From the NCBI GenBank assembly GCA_035772405.1, contig JAYKKM010000180.1, positions 492,001 through 556,000 on the forward strand: a DNA stretch of 64,000 nt, read 5' to 3'. Source of the stretch: Chrysogorgia sp. JL179-B06. Lineage: Eukaryota > Cnidaria > Anthozoa > Scleralcyonacea > Chrysogorgiidae. The notes beneath the pieces were generated by a model. The model was given only the letters and a program-made list of their open reading frames with translations. It was not told where the DNA came from and did not search any database. A program made the position numbers and the translations under genes. Within the stretch, counting starts at the first letter, position 1. Each line of letters starts with the position of its first letter. Shown here piece after piece: positions 1 to 9,238 of the stretch.

Positions 1-96
1 AGAGATGCAATCATTGTCGGGAGGTCGATAGCAGACACCATACAAAAAATAATGCTGTTTCACTCGAAACTCAATCCAAAGTAATCCAAACTCAAT

Positions 97-339
97 TCAA
101 AGTAATGAAATTTCTTCAAATTTATCTCTAATATTCAAACTTCTTGCATTCAGATGTCCAAGACTAAATGAGGTAACTGGACCTGGATTTAGTTCAATAT
201 CATTGGATAGAATAATTCTAATATAAGCATAATAATAGATGTGTTTGAAAATCGTAAATTTAAGGGAATTGAACATCCCCATTGCCGCTCTAAAAGCATC
301 TAAGCTAGCCCCCATGAGACCAGAAATTAAAATAACCAT
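97..339 (-). pseudogene. LINE ORF2 5' end with 2A-like peptide and start of endonuclease domain
   Basis: The 80-residue frame contains DIELNPGP at residues 47-54 (bases 178-201), an exact match to the 2A ribosome-skipping consensus D-[VI]-E-x-N-P-G-P. It is followed at once by LGHLNARSL and KFEEI, which resemble the first strand of APE-type endonucleases of CR1/L2-like LINEs. 2A-like motifs at this position are known in APE-type LINEs of several animals. A stop at 97-99 truncates the frame, so this is a 5' fragment or a frameshifted copy whose body lies left of the window. Confidence 0.7.
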
Positions 340-463
340 AACTTACCTCATGCTGCACCACACAAACAACGACAACGTAAAGACATAACTCTAAATTATA
401 TAAAATCTTAAAGTACATTAATAGTGAAATGCCAGTAAAAATTGGCACTAAATCTCAGTAAGT

Positions 464-706
464 TTAAAGTAACTCGTAATTTGAAAGGTCCATCCTTGAT
501 ACGATTCTTAACTTCTTTTCGTCTGAGGCTCTCTTAACAAAAATTTTCCCGTCTATCGTCCAGGCCGAATCCACGTAGGGGTGCATATATAGTGCAAATG
601 TATAGGGCCCATTCAAATTGGGTTTACTAAGACACATATTGGGGATTCTACCCCGATTGTTGGTGTGGATAGATGATATACAGTAATTTGATAATTCTAC
701 CCACAT
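464..706 (-). pseudogene. Possible ORF1-like fragment of a LINE
   Basis: An 80-codon open frame on the minus strand, just upstream in reading order of the 2A/endonuclease frame at 97-339. It holds the motif WTIDGKIFVKRASDEKKLRI, which resembles the C-terminal segment of ORF1-type proteins in invertebrate retroelements (recalled, not searched). Orientation and position fit an ORF1 preceding an endonuclease-RT ORF2 that would continue past the left edge. It could also be chance coding; no conserved zinc finger is visible in this short stretch. Confidence 0.35.
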
Positions 707-829
707 TGGACAACTGCAATGTGGAGCTGGCAGGGATGTGGATAACTTAATATTGAAGGTAATAACGATCTACTGGTTCAAATTATATAAGTGCCTATAT
801 GCGGCAGGGGCTATCCTGTATAAATATTG

Positions 830-869
830 TATTATTATTATTATTATTATTATTAATAATAATAATAAT
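830..869. repeat. (ATT)n/(AAT)n microsatellite hairpin
   Basis: A run of ATT triplets turns directly into AAT triplets, so the stretch folds on itself. It may be the junction of two opposed LINE tails; no element is recognisable on either side. Confidence 0.8.
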
Positions 870-1239
870 GCCTAATGCAGATATCATATTTTGATGGTTA
901 TTAATACCAAAGCCATGTATGTGCAACAAAGCATGGCATAAAACCTATATATATTCAGGATGACATGCCTAGCCTGCTTGTTGACAATGATCTAGCTGAC
1001 GGCAGTACTTGTTCAATCGCTAACAATTTCTGCTGACATAGTGAGTGTCAACATACCCAATGTCAACATAATCCTATACCGGTATAAGCTGTATTTTACA
1101 TTGCAAGCCTGGGACCAGCATTGTCCAAACTTATTATCTGACACAATAAGTTATGGTCCACTAGGCCAGCTACTGTAGGCCTAACATGTTCCATAATGGT
1201 GGAGTAAACACAGATTGTTTATGGAATACATACCAGTAT
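870..1239. other. Noncoding stretch without recognised features
   Basis: No coding similarity, repeat array or inverted repeat was recognised. Confidence 0.5.
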
Positions 1240-1346
1240 GCAATACATGGACGATCGTCAAGTTCATATGCTCAGAAAAAGTATTCCCTTCTGATTTCCT
1301 GTGACTCTAACCTAATTTGAGCCATCGAGACTCAGATGGAGATTAG
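1240..1346 (-). mobile_element. Partial tRNA-derived SINE, inverted
   Basis: The stretch is the reverse complement, with substitutions, of the tail and head of the SINE at 1399-1545. The ATACATGG...GATCGTCAAG block mirrors that copy's CTTGACAATCATCCATGTAT tail, and ACTCAGATGGAGA mirrors its CTCCATCTGAGT head. The tRNA-like core is missing, so it is a deleted copy facing the intact one. Confidence 0.7.
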
Positions 1347-1398
1347 TAAATGCGACCCACATAGGACATGTATCAATAGAATCAGTATATACTGTACA

Positions 1399-1545
1399 TC
1401 ATTGTAACCTTCACTCTCCATCTGAGTGTCCGTAGCTCAATATGGTTAGAGCATCTCACCGGCAACCAGAAAGTTACAGGTTCGATTCCTGTCCAGGAAT
1501 CATTTTTCTGAGGATGAGCTTGACAATCATCCATGTATTGTCTGT
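1399..1545 (+). mobile_element. tRNA-derived SINE
   Basis: The core has a tRNA-like A box (TAGCTCAATATGGTTAGAGC, from 1433) and a canonical B box (GGTTCGATTCC, 1479-1489), the internal RNA polymerase III promoter. The acceptor arms do not pair and there is no convincing anticodon stem, so it is not a working tRNA. Related copies lie at 37666-37838 and, inverted, at 1240-1346 and 35730-35800. Four copies in 64 kb identify it as a SINE family. Confidence 0.8.
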
Positions 1546-2218
1546 CTACTCTGAACTCTCCCTATTACCACTGACCAGTATACAGTAATACTTGTTATAT
1601 ACTACAAAATTGTAGTCCAGGCCAGGTCGTAAACAGCTATAGTCTGCATGTTTTTGCACCCTATAAACTACCAGCACTGCAGTACAGCATATAGGCTAAT
1701 CATATAGAGGGCGGAAAATTACTTGAATATAATTGGCTAATGAGGAGAGCATTTTTCCTAAATTCAGGGCAAAATTACTTGTACCTGATTTGTTGAGACG
1801 CCAGCGGGAAACACTTAAGTTATTATGTTCTTTTACTTGTAAATCCAAGCTCCCCTGTTCTCTTTAATGTTTAACGCAACAAAATTGGTTGTACTGTACC
1901 GTTGGCTTCCAGTGTTTACTTTCACGCTTGGTTTTGACGTTTACAGTAGCTGGCTTTCTCATGTTGTTGACATGCGTAGCTAACTTTAATATTTATGGGT
2001 AAATTTTGCCCTCTATAAATTATGATTAACAGGTAATCACATGGTTCCTCGTAAAATTAAGGTTTAATTTCACTTGTGTTTTCAAAGTTTCACAAATTGC
2101 CCTCGTCGCTTCGCGACTCATTCTACACTGTGCAAAAATATATTGGGACTGATTGCTATGAACAGCTTTAAATAAATAAATAAATTAGATATTCCGACGA
2201 CTTGAACTACAATCATGG
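1546..2218. other. Noncoding stretch without recognised features
   Basis: Nothing is recognised apart from a short AAAT run near 2170. Confidence 0.5.
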
Positions 2219-2379
2219 AAAAAAAATCGTAGACTTTTTGAATTTTTATACTATTTCCCCCTCCCCCCTACACAATGTTGGTATTTAGACGATGTGACTT
2301 GCAAATCGACTTTAACTTGACCAACATTGTGTGGGGGGGAGGGGGAGGCAATTGTAGGGCAATAGGACGATTTTTTAGG
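2219..2379. mobile_element. Foldback MITE with C-rich arms
   Basis: The arms at about 2219-2282 and 2320-2379 are inverted copies. Each carries AAAAAATCGT at the outside and CCCCC-rich DNA followed by ACACAATGTTGGT at the inside, around a 37-bp loop. No ORF and no clear target duplication were seen. Confidence 0.65.
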
Positions 2380-2724
2380 TACATGCATATTGGCATAACA
2401 TATTCTTAAATTTGGATATAGTTTTCCAAAAGTCTACAGGTATTTTTTCCATGATTGTACTAACTCTAGCAAGTAGCAACTCATGCTATACATCAAATGA
2501 AAGCCTGAATAACATACTCGGGCATATTTGCAAAACTATCTTTGTAACTGATTACAAACAGCATCAAAAAAGAGAAAACGGGTTTACCTTTTGACGCCAA
2601 TTTACGAACTTGTCATCTTCTGCCGACGATCCTGTATCTTTTGAACACTGCATTAGTGTGAACTTTTTGAACACAAATCTTCGTTCGCCGTAATGGTGCC
2701 GTTGATTACGGTGGCCCACAAGTG

Positions 2725-3060
2725 CAGCGCACAAATATATTTTGAAACGCACAAATATATTTTGAAACGCACAAATATATTTTGAAACGCACAAATATAT
2801 TTTGAAACGCACAAATATATTTTGAAACGCACAAATATATTTAGAAATGCACAAATATATTTTGAAACGCACAAATATATTTTGAAACACACAAATATAT
2901 TTAAAAACGCACAAATATATTTAGAAACGCACAAATATATTCAAAACTTAAATATTTTCGAAACGCAGAAATAAATGTCGAAACGCAGAAATAAATGTCG
3001 AAACATAGAAATAAATGTCGAAACGCAGAAATAAATGTCAAAACACAGAAATAAATGTCG
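2725..3060. repeat. 20-bp subterminal tandem repeats, two blocks
   Basis: Block 1 (about 2728-2940) repeats a 20-bp unit like ACGCACAAATATATTTTGAA about ten times. Block 2 (about 2956-3060) repeats GAAACGCAGAAATAAATGTC about five times. The units share an AAACGCA core. There are no unique spacers, so this is not a CRISPR array. By position these are subterminal repeats, plausibly transposase-binding sites. Confidence 0.85.
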
Positions 3061-3103
3061 GAAGAAAAATACGCTTGTGTGAGGAAGCCAACCACTCCAA
3101 CAA

Positions 3104-3460
3104 ATGGCGATGTTTTGTACGAACTGCGGAGTACAACTTGAACGTTAATTGTATATATTTTGTGTATTTTGTGGTAGTGCTACTGACTTACCTTTTGAGG
3201 AAGAAGCAGAAGAAGATTTAATCCGTCATTACTTTAATAAAGGATTTACGTATGAAGAGATAAGATTGTTTTACAGGCAAAACACGACATTACGTTTTCC
3301 CTTCGAACACTGAAAAAGCGCCTCTCTGATATGGGCTTAAAAAGAAAAAAGTCGCGTATGACATAAATAATGTTCGTAATCGAATTCAAGAAGAAATAAA
3401 TGGGCCTGGTTGTTCTGGAGGTTATCGTTCGGTATGGCATACACTTCGTCTTGAGGGTTA
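3104..3460 (+). pseudogene. Decayed zinc-ribbon integrase-like transposase, N-terminal part
   Basis: Across three frames one can read a CxxC zinc ribbon (MFCTNCG, then FCVFCG), a helix-turn-helix-like segment (HYFNKGFTYEEI ... LKKRLSDMGLKRK) and GPGCSGGYRSVWHTLRL. The intact relative at 48400-49606 has the same order: YYFGKGFQYDNI, LHNRLQEYGLKRK and GPGCLRGYRGMWHCLRI. A stop after the first ribbon half and at least one frameshift show it is dead. The catalytic core is lost past 3460. Confidence 0.7.
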
Positions 3461-3514
3461 GTTTTGCGCGTCACGTGACGAGTAGAGTGCATATGCAATT
3501 CCCAAGGAACGTGG

Positions 3515-4601
3515 GTCATACGAATGGCGCCGTCAGCTTTGGGCGTAATGACCGCATTGGAGACCCAATTAAGGTGCTGGTTCTGTAGGCGGATGTTCTT
3601 CAATTACGTCTTGCTCTAACATCTTTTCAATTTCTTTGGCAGCACGTTCCTTCAAGTGATGTGGTACTGGTCGTGCTGGTGTAGCGACGGGTTTAACACT
3701 GGCGTCGACATGCAGCTTAATTTGGTGGTTTTTAAACTTTCCGAGGCCTTCGAAATTTTGCGGGAAGTTCTTCAAGATATCTTGAAGAGCTTCCTTGTTA
3801 CCTGATTGGATCATCCCGTACTGGTTGGAAGACGTCGGGTTGAGCGTCGAACTTGATTATCCCGAGCTGTTCTGCACTTTGTCCTGCAAGTACAGGTTCA
3901 CATGCGCTGTCGATAATGTGCCAGTCAACTGGGATGGATGTAGCTCCGAATGTGACCGCGCATTTGGCAATTCCATCCACTGGTATCGTGGGGCTGTTAT
4001 ATGGCTTGATCTTGGTTTTGGTGTTGATCATTCGTGGTAGGAGATTCCACCTTTGTGCTTGCTCTCTTCCACAGACACTAATACTTGCACCTGTATCAGC
4101 CAAAACCGTCGCGAGGCTGTTGTTGATAACAATTTGGTCCTTGAAGTCTCGTGTCTTCATTCTTCCCTTGTGTAGTGGTTGCTGAGTTGTTTCCGTGATT
4201 CTGAAAATGTTGATGTGGTAGATGTCGCCTTGGTCATGATATTGGTTGTGGGGCTGTTGTGATTCTTTGTCTTCGGATTTTATTTCATTAATTGCTTTCT
4301 TTTTCCTGCATACTGTTTCGTAGTGGCCAATTGCATCACAGAAGTTGCATTTACTGGTTTTTGCTCTGCAGTTGTTTATGTGTGCAATAATGGATGTCTG
4401 GATATCTTGTCCGCAGCAGTAACACGATCGGGGCTTTCCAGATTCGGGTTTCTTTTTCATGTTTTTGTAGGAGTATTTGCCCATTTTGTTTACTGGATCG
4501 TGGCGCTTTCGATCTGCATTCCTTCCATTCGTAGCTTCTGGAGGTCCCATGAATTCTTAAGGGCTTCTTTTCTCTTATTTTGTCACGTGTTGTCCCGATA
4601 A
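3515..4601 (-). pseudogene. Ty3/gypsy gag-protease-RT fragment
   Basis: The 250-codon frame at 3798-4550 has two zinc-knuckle-like clusters (CYCCGQDI..., CNFCDAIGHYETVC) and an aspartic protease motif LADTGASISV. The frame at 3569-3814 continues into the linker and start of reverse transcriptase (HLKERAAKEIEKMLEQDVIE). A frame change then gives WVSNAVITPKADGAIRMT, an RT fingers motif, and homology stops near 3515. The rest of RT, RNase H and integrase are missing. Further gag-like codons can be read upstream to about 4601. Confidence 0.8.
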
Positions 4602-4733
4602 CAGGGGCGGATCAAGCATGCGCGGGGCAAACAAGTCAGAGGGACGCTAGGAAAATTGGGAGAAATTAACCCCCAAAAATGCGCATGGTAATGTAATCTT
4701 TGATTTGGTCATTCATTGCATTAGTTGTATTAA

Positions 4734-5064
4734 AGTGCCTATATCACTTGTGGGATCTTTACATATTTATAGTAATTGGAACATTCTAAGAAGATTTGTA
4801 CTATATCTTCTCAGGCGAAAATTTCATCTTCATGGACTTTTTTGCAGTTAAAGTTACCGGATATGACATCAAAGGAGGAATTGCAAATCAGTTTTCTTTT
4901 GTTTCTTGCTTCAAAAATTCCTCCTTTGATGTCATATCCGGTAACTTTAACTGCAAAAAAGTCCATGAAGATGAAATTTTCGGCTGAGAAGATATATTAC
5001 AAATCTTCTTAGAATGTTCCAATTACTATAAATATGTAAAGATCCCACAAGTGATATAGGCACT
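4734..5064. mobile_element. TTAA-flanked foldback MITE, copy 1
   Basis: Two arms of about 150 bp are near-perfect inverted repeats beginning AGTGCCTATATCACTTGTGG and ending in the complement. TTAA lies immediately outside at 4730-4733 and 5065-5068. TTAA duplication is typical of piggyBac-like (also Kolobok-like) insertion. A diverged copy sits at 38662-38986. Open frames inside are symmetric arm artefacts. Confidence 0.85.
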
Positions 5065-5111
5065 TTAAATTAGAATCACGAGACCTTAAATAAACAGCGA
5101 GGCACAAAAAA

Positions 5112-5316
5112 GGCTCTTACTTCGTAAGTTAGCACTGTAATTTATAGAACTGCCTCGTTCTTTAAAAAATCCCGTTTATTTTTATCCTGGAATTGTCCAA
5201 TTCATGAATGAAACCTATTAGAGATAAAATAAACGGGATATTTTAAAGAACGAGGCAGTTTACTAACATTTTACTCGTGCGCATTTCCGTCTCCGGTACA
5301 CAAATTAGTAAGAGCC
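5112..5316. mobile_element. Nested foldback element
   Basis: The outer arms read GGCTCTTACT...AGTAAGAGCC. Nested inside is a second foldback at about 5149-5260 with arms AACTGCCTCGTTCTTTAAAA and complement. No clear duplication was identified for either. Confidence 0.6.
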
Positions 5317-5455
5317 CAAAAAGAGAAACTTTTGGAGGATCTGGATATTGTGCGTCATATCTGAGCTCGAAGCTTTGGATAAATTCGTTAAAAGCTCGCA
5401 AAGTGGCATCTGGATGGAGGTCAGGGTCAAAGTATAATGTTGATGTGCTCACCAT
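5315..5455 (-). pseudogene. Possible gag-like N-terminal fragment
   Basis: About 47 codons read FDPDLHPDATLRAFNEFIQ and then LRYDAQYPDPPKVSL. The style recalls N-terminal gag regions of invertebrate retroelements, but I cannot assign it. Its downstream end is cut by the foldback at 5112-5316. Confidence 0.25.
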
Positions 5456-5817
5456 ACTATGTCCGTATAGTCTGATATTTCTCCGCTCTCGCTGGATATT
5501 CGCTTGTTGATTGAGTCAGTGGGTTTGGTAAGTGATCCTTTAATCCTCGTCGCCAAATATATTTTAGTTTTTTGTAAATATTTATTAATATGAACGATCT
5601 CTCTGCTTAAACTGTAGCCTGCGAAGCAGGCGTTTAGGGATTTTGGGAAGGGGCCGGGGACTGGGGTGAGTGCGGATGGAACGCCTGCACGAAAGACCCA
5701 TGTTTTTGGATTTCTACGTCCACCAGAGGACGCTAAATTCTGATTGGCTAACTCAACTCATTAGTATTCAGGGTTTCCTGTGAGGAAATAAACATTTAAA
5801 AATGGCGACTTTAGAAA

Positions 5818-6025
5818 AACCGTGTTGGTAGATTATTTTCTTTCGAAAGCTTTAACCGATCTTCAGTTCTTTGCTGGTCGTAGCTTTAAATTAAAACAGG
5901 AACAAAAAGTTGCTACGAGGGAGCTGCTGGCAGGAAAAGATGTTTTGATGGTATTACCAACAGGATTTGGCAAGAGTTTGTTTATGGATTTGGTAGATTT
6001 ACCAGACGTTCATGCGAGCGCGTGA
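5818..6025 (+). pseudogene. RecQ-like DEAD helicase fragment (Walker A exon)
   Basis: The frame reads FKLKQEQKVATRELLAGKDV followed by LMVLPTGFGKS, the Q-motif region and Walker A of RecQ-type superfamily 2 helicases. It begins inside the left TIR's inner side after ATGGCGACTTTAG at 5802 and a frame change. It ends at an early stop after VDLPDVHASA, so DEAD box and later motifs are absent. It may be a captured host exon or the remnant of a helicase the transposon once encoded. Confidence 0.65.
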
Positions 6026-6230
6026 TTATCAGTCGGCAGGGGAAGCAGCTATATTATTGTGATTTCTACCTTGTCCTTGTCTTCAGGTGTTTCAACAATG
6101 CTCTGTGCATGGGCCTTCGGAGAATTCCTTCGACGTTTCAGAATAAAGAGACTTACGTCTAAACGTATATAAGTGATGGTTTCTACGTTGTCTTGCATAT
6201 GATATTTCTTGGCCAAATCCCATTCTTGAG

Positions 6231-6500
6231 TTACGTTATTGTTCGGTAGTCAGTTGGAGAAACATTGCTGTCTCCTTTCGCATGTGTTAATACTGATTTC
6301 GTAAAGTTATAAAGTTCAAAAGCATTTCTTATTTTTTCTGCCGCAAGACCTACAAACACGCTCGGAGAAAGTTTCACTGCGTAGTATTCAAAGCCGATTG
6401 ATTCACAAGCCTCAGCCAGAATCAACTCTGTGCTTCCATGTCTACACGATTGCTTGAATACATTTTCAAAATAAATCTTGTTTCCACCAGATGCAGTCAA
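6231..6500 (-). pseudogene. Unassigned coding fragment inside the TIR element
   Basis: This is an 89-codon open frame opposite to the helicase fragment, starting just inside the right TIR. Composition looks like real protein (SCRHGSTELILAEACESIGF, FVGLAAEKIRNAFELYNFTK), but I do not recognise the family. It ends at a stop without a domain boundary. Either a second captured fragment or the other end of a deleted element gene. Confidence 0.4.
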
Positions 6501-6729
6501 GCTTTTTACGGAGTTTCACTCGATAGATATTTCACGATTCGGCCCGAAGTGAAATGTTTTAATCATTGAGGAAAGCCCGCTAGTCGCTGATTGGTTGTTT
6601 TTGACAGTTTTTCATGTGGAGGAAATCTAAAAACATGGGTCTTTTGTGCAGGCGTTCCCTCCCCCCTCCCCACTTGGCCTTTCCGCTTTCCCCCTCCCCC
6701 TAACGCCGCCACGCAGGCTACTTAAACTG

Positions 6730-6929
6730 CTTTCTCTCGTCTCTGCTTTTTCCTGCCCTTTTCTTATCCTCAGATGTCCATAACTAGCAACATATGATAT
6801 TTACAGTTTATATACAATATATACAATAACAGTACATCACCAAGGGCCGACCTATTACTAGGCCGGGGTCCGTCCATGACAATACGGCCTTGCCCATAAA
6901 CTGCAATCTACATAAAGGCACTCGTTGGT
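6730..6929. other. Noncoding stretch before gypsy element
   Basis: No LTR terminus matching the 3' LTR start at 11838 was found here, so the 5' part of the following gypsy element is missing. Confidence 0.4.
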
Positions 6930-8103
6930 GACCATGAGCGAAAATGTTTGGTGGATACGGGCGCAACGGTGTCGTTAATCAGTCGACAATTCATCAGCGG
7001 CTCTTTAAAGCCAAGCTCTTTGAATGCAAGGGGGATCGGTAGGGAAGAACTACAAGTACTGGGAATGAAAGAGTTTGTAGTGCACCTCGGAACTTTGACT
7101 GTGTCCCACCCGTTTGTCGTGGTGGGAATGAAGAACACGTGTATTTTGGGAGCTGACTTTTTGAAATCAGGGCAATACTGGTCGTAGCGAACTCGAGGTT
7201 ACCCTGGCCGACGAGAGAATTAACGTTAATCATAGAGACAACCGCGCCAACTGTGAGTAAATTGAGCATCCTGTTAGAAAGTTATTCCGACGTTTTTGTA
7301 AACGGGCCGAACGATCCTTTAGGTCGAACTACTCGGATAGAGCACTGCCGTATTGACACAGGCGACAGCCGTCCAGTGAAACAACGGCCTTATCGGCCCC
7401 AGTCCACCTCAATGCTGTCGTGAACAAACAAGTGAATGGCATGCTGGAGAGAGGCCTCATTCGACCAAGTAACAGTCCCTGGTCCTCACCAATAGTACTG
7501 GCTCCAAAGAAAGATGGCAACTATCGATTTTGCGTTGACTTCCGACGGGTGAACTCGGTGACAAAGAAGGACGTGCACGCCATGCCACGAAGTGACGAGA
7601 TCCTAGACCATGGTTAGCACACTGGACCTGGCTTCCGGCTATTGGCAGATGCCTTTGAAAGAGGAGGACATGGAGAAGATGGCGTTCTCCGTTGGCGGCG
7701 ACCACTATGAATTCACAGTTACGCCTTTTGGATTGACTAACGTTCCAGTCACATTCCAACGTATGATGGCGAAGATGCTGAAAGGAATTAAAGGATGCCT
7801 AGTATTCCTTGACGATGATATCATTTTTTCAGATGCGTGGGATAAACATCAGCGCATTTTAGAAGAAGTCTTTCGTCGCATTCAGGCTGCAGGGTTGAAG
7901 ATCAAGCGAGAAAAATGTCAATTTGCACAAGAGTCGGTCAAATTCCTTGGTCACATCGTATCTGCAAGAGGAACCGAACCTGATTAATCGAAAGTCGAGG
8001 CTGTGCGAGACTTTGCGACTCCGTCCTCTTTCAGCGATGTTCGAGGATTCCTTGGAATGGCGTCGTACTATAGGCGGTTTATCAAGAACTTTTCTGACAT
8101 AGA
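6930..8103 (+). pseudogene. Ty3/gypsy pol: protease and reverse transcriptase
   Basis: The protease has the active site CLVDTGATVSLISR and the ILGADFL flap-side motif (about 6943-7187). RT follows in two frames: RPYRPQ, GLIRPSNSPWSSPIVLAPKK, FCVDFRRVNSVTKKD, then STLDLASGYWQMPL and FTVTPFGLTN. The catalytic box reads VFLDDDIIFS where the family normally has YxDD, so the tyrosine is replaced by phenylalanine. Stops at 7188, around 7410 and 7985, and a frameshift near 7610, show decay. Connection motifs FLGHIVSARG and GMASYYRRFIKNFSDI are present. The gene breaks at about 8103, where a LINE fragment begins; RNase H resumes at 9122. Confidence 0.85.
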
Positions 8104-9121
8104 CTACACTGTTGCGCGTTTTTAACGACATCTTATGTGTAATTGACAACAATCAAGAAGTGGTCCTGGTTTTATTAGATCTTTCGTCAGCATTCGACAC
8201 CATTGACCATACGCTGCAGTTAGGAAGACTTCACCATCGGTATGGTATGTGCGGAACAGTTCTTAAATGGTTCCTATCCTATCTTACGAATCGTACTCAG
8301 GCGGTTAGAATCAAAGATGCTGCATCACCTGATTAGATAAGGCTCAGTACTAGGCCCTCTCCTGTTTTCGTTGTTCTTTGCGCCTTTGGAGGATGTAATC
8401 TTGGCTCATGGCGTTGATGTTATGATGTACGCTGATTAGTTCGTTAAAAGAACGTCCTGCTGCTTTGTCCATGCTTGATCTATAAGTGTTAAAGACATCC
8501 TCATCTGGTGCACCTCTAATGGCCTTGCATGTAATCCAGATAAAACTGAAATTGTTCATTTCACATCTCGTTTTTCCAGTAATCATTTCTGAGGTTAACA
8601 TCATGGGATCCACCATTCGACCCGAACCAGCTGTATGCAACCTAGGAGTGACCATGCAGGACAAACACCTTCAGTTGACGAAGCATATAAATAACATATA
8701 TGTAAATCAGCTTTCTTTGCGATCAGAAACATTTGTGAAAGACTATATATAGTTCACGCATTCGTATCATCAAGGCTAGATTCTTGCAATAATATTCTTA
8801 TAATAATTAAGCTCTTCATAATCAGGCTCCGGAATACATTACAGAACTCCTTACACCATATAATCCCTTACGTTCATTAAGGTCTACAAACCAACATCTA
8901 CTATTTGTTCCAAAGTCGAGAAAAAGAATGACGGAGACAGATCATTTACAGTTGTCTCTTCTAAACTCTGGAACTCGTTACCACTAACTATTAGAAAGTC
9001 AGATTCAGCTGCTAGTTTTAAATCTTCTCTAAAAACTATTTTAAAAATTATTTTATTAACGAGTAACTTTTATAGATAGTTTAGCTTGATTGTAATTTAT
9101 TTATTTTAGAATTCTCTCTAC
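8104..9121 (+). mobile_element. LINE (CR1/L2-like) 3' fragment inside gypsy
   Basis: It begins in RT motif A (VLLDLSSAFDTIDH) and continues with [32 protein letters not shown] palm motif and VMMYAD, where a stop interrupts the YADD box, follow. The typical LINE C-terminus is readable near 8930-9080 (GDRSFTVVSSKLWNSLPLTI). Many stops make it a relic. About 110 residues of gypsy between connection and RNase H are missing at this site, so the insertion came with a deletion. Confidence 0.8.
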
Positions 9122-9238
9122 TGTGATCGCGCATACCAGCTGAACCCTTACGCCTGCAGAAAGAAACTACTCAACCACGGAGAAAGAATTGCTAGTCATT
9201 CTGTGGACGGTTAATTGGAGACCATAGCCTTTGACGTA
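9122..9238 (+). pseudogene. Ty3/gypsy RNase H segment, part 1
   Basis: One frame with one stop reads TLTPAERNYSTTEKELLVIL, the conserved gypsy RNase H motif. It continues at about 10293 after an inserted DNA element. Confidence 0.8.

Larger units (their letters stand above)
2708..3460 (+). mobile_element. Left end of an integrase-type transposon (second family)
   Basis: The end begins ACGGTGGCCC at 2708, the same ten bases that begin both termini of the large element at 43404-50194. It is followed by two blocks of 20-bp tandem repeats and then a zinc-ribbon integrase gene reading inward. That order matches the integrase-side end of the large element. The copy is cut off near 3461, where gypsy DNA begins, and the right terminus is absent. 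Confidence 0.7.
5615..6720. mobile_element. TIR element with 9-bp target duplication carrying two gene fragments (Mutator-like)
   Basis: The termini read TAGCCTGCG...CGCAGGCTA and the inverted homology extends inward about 150 bp, including AACGCCTGCAC and GACCCATGTTTT blocks. A perfect 9-bp duplication CTTAAACTG flanks it at 5606-5614 and 6721-6729. Long TIRs with 9-bp duplication suggest the Mutator-like group. Between the TIRs lie a plus-strand helicase fragment and a minus-strand frame of unknown origin, and no recognisable transposase. The same terminus occurs at 26672-26727 and 61310-62129. Confidence 0.85.

Noticed and set aside
1427..1502. Possible tRNA gene
   Set aside because: A and B boxes are good but the acceptor arms do not pair, no anticodon stem forms, and related copies with the same flanks exist; it is a SINE.
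2564..2934. Minus-strand open frames over the 20-bp repeats
   Set aside because: Low-complexity repeat translation (YICAFQNIFVRF-type) with no independent support.
2725..3060. CRISPR-like direct repeats (also 43432-43620 and 49731-50170)
   Set aside because: Units are contiguous with no unique spacers and the setting is a eukaryotic transposon.
5818..6025. A working RecQ helicase gene
   Set aside because: Only the Walker A part exists and it is enclosed by TIRs with a target duplication.
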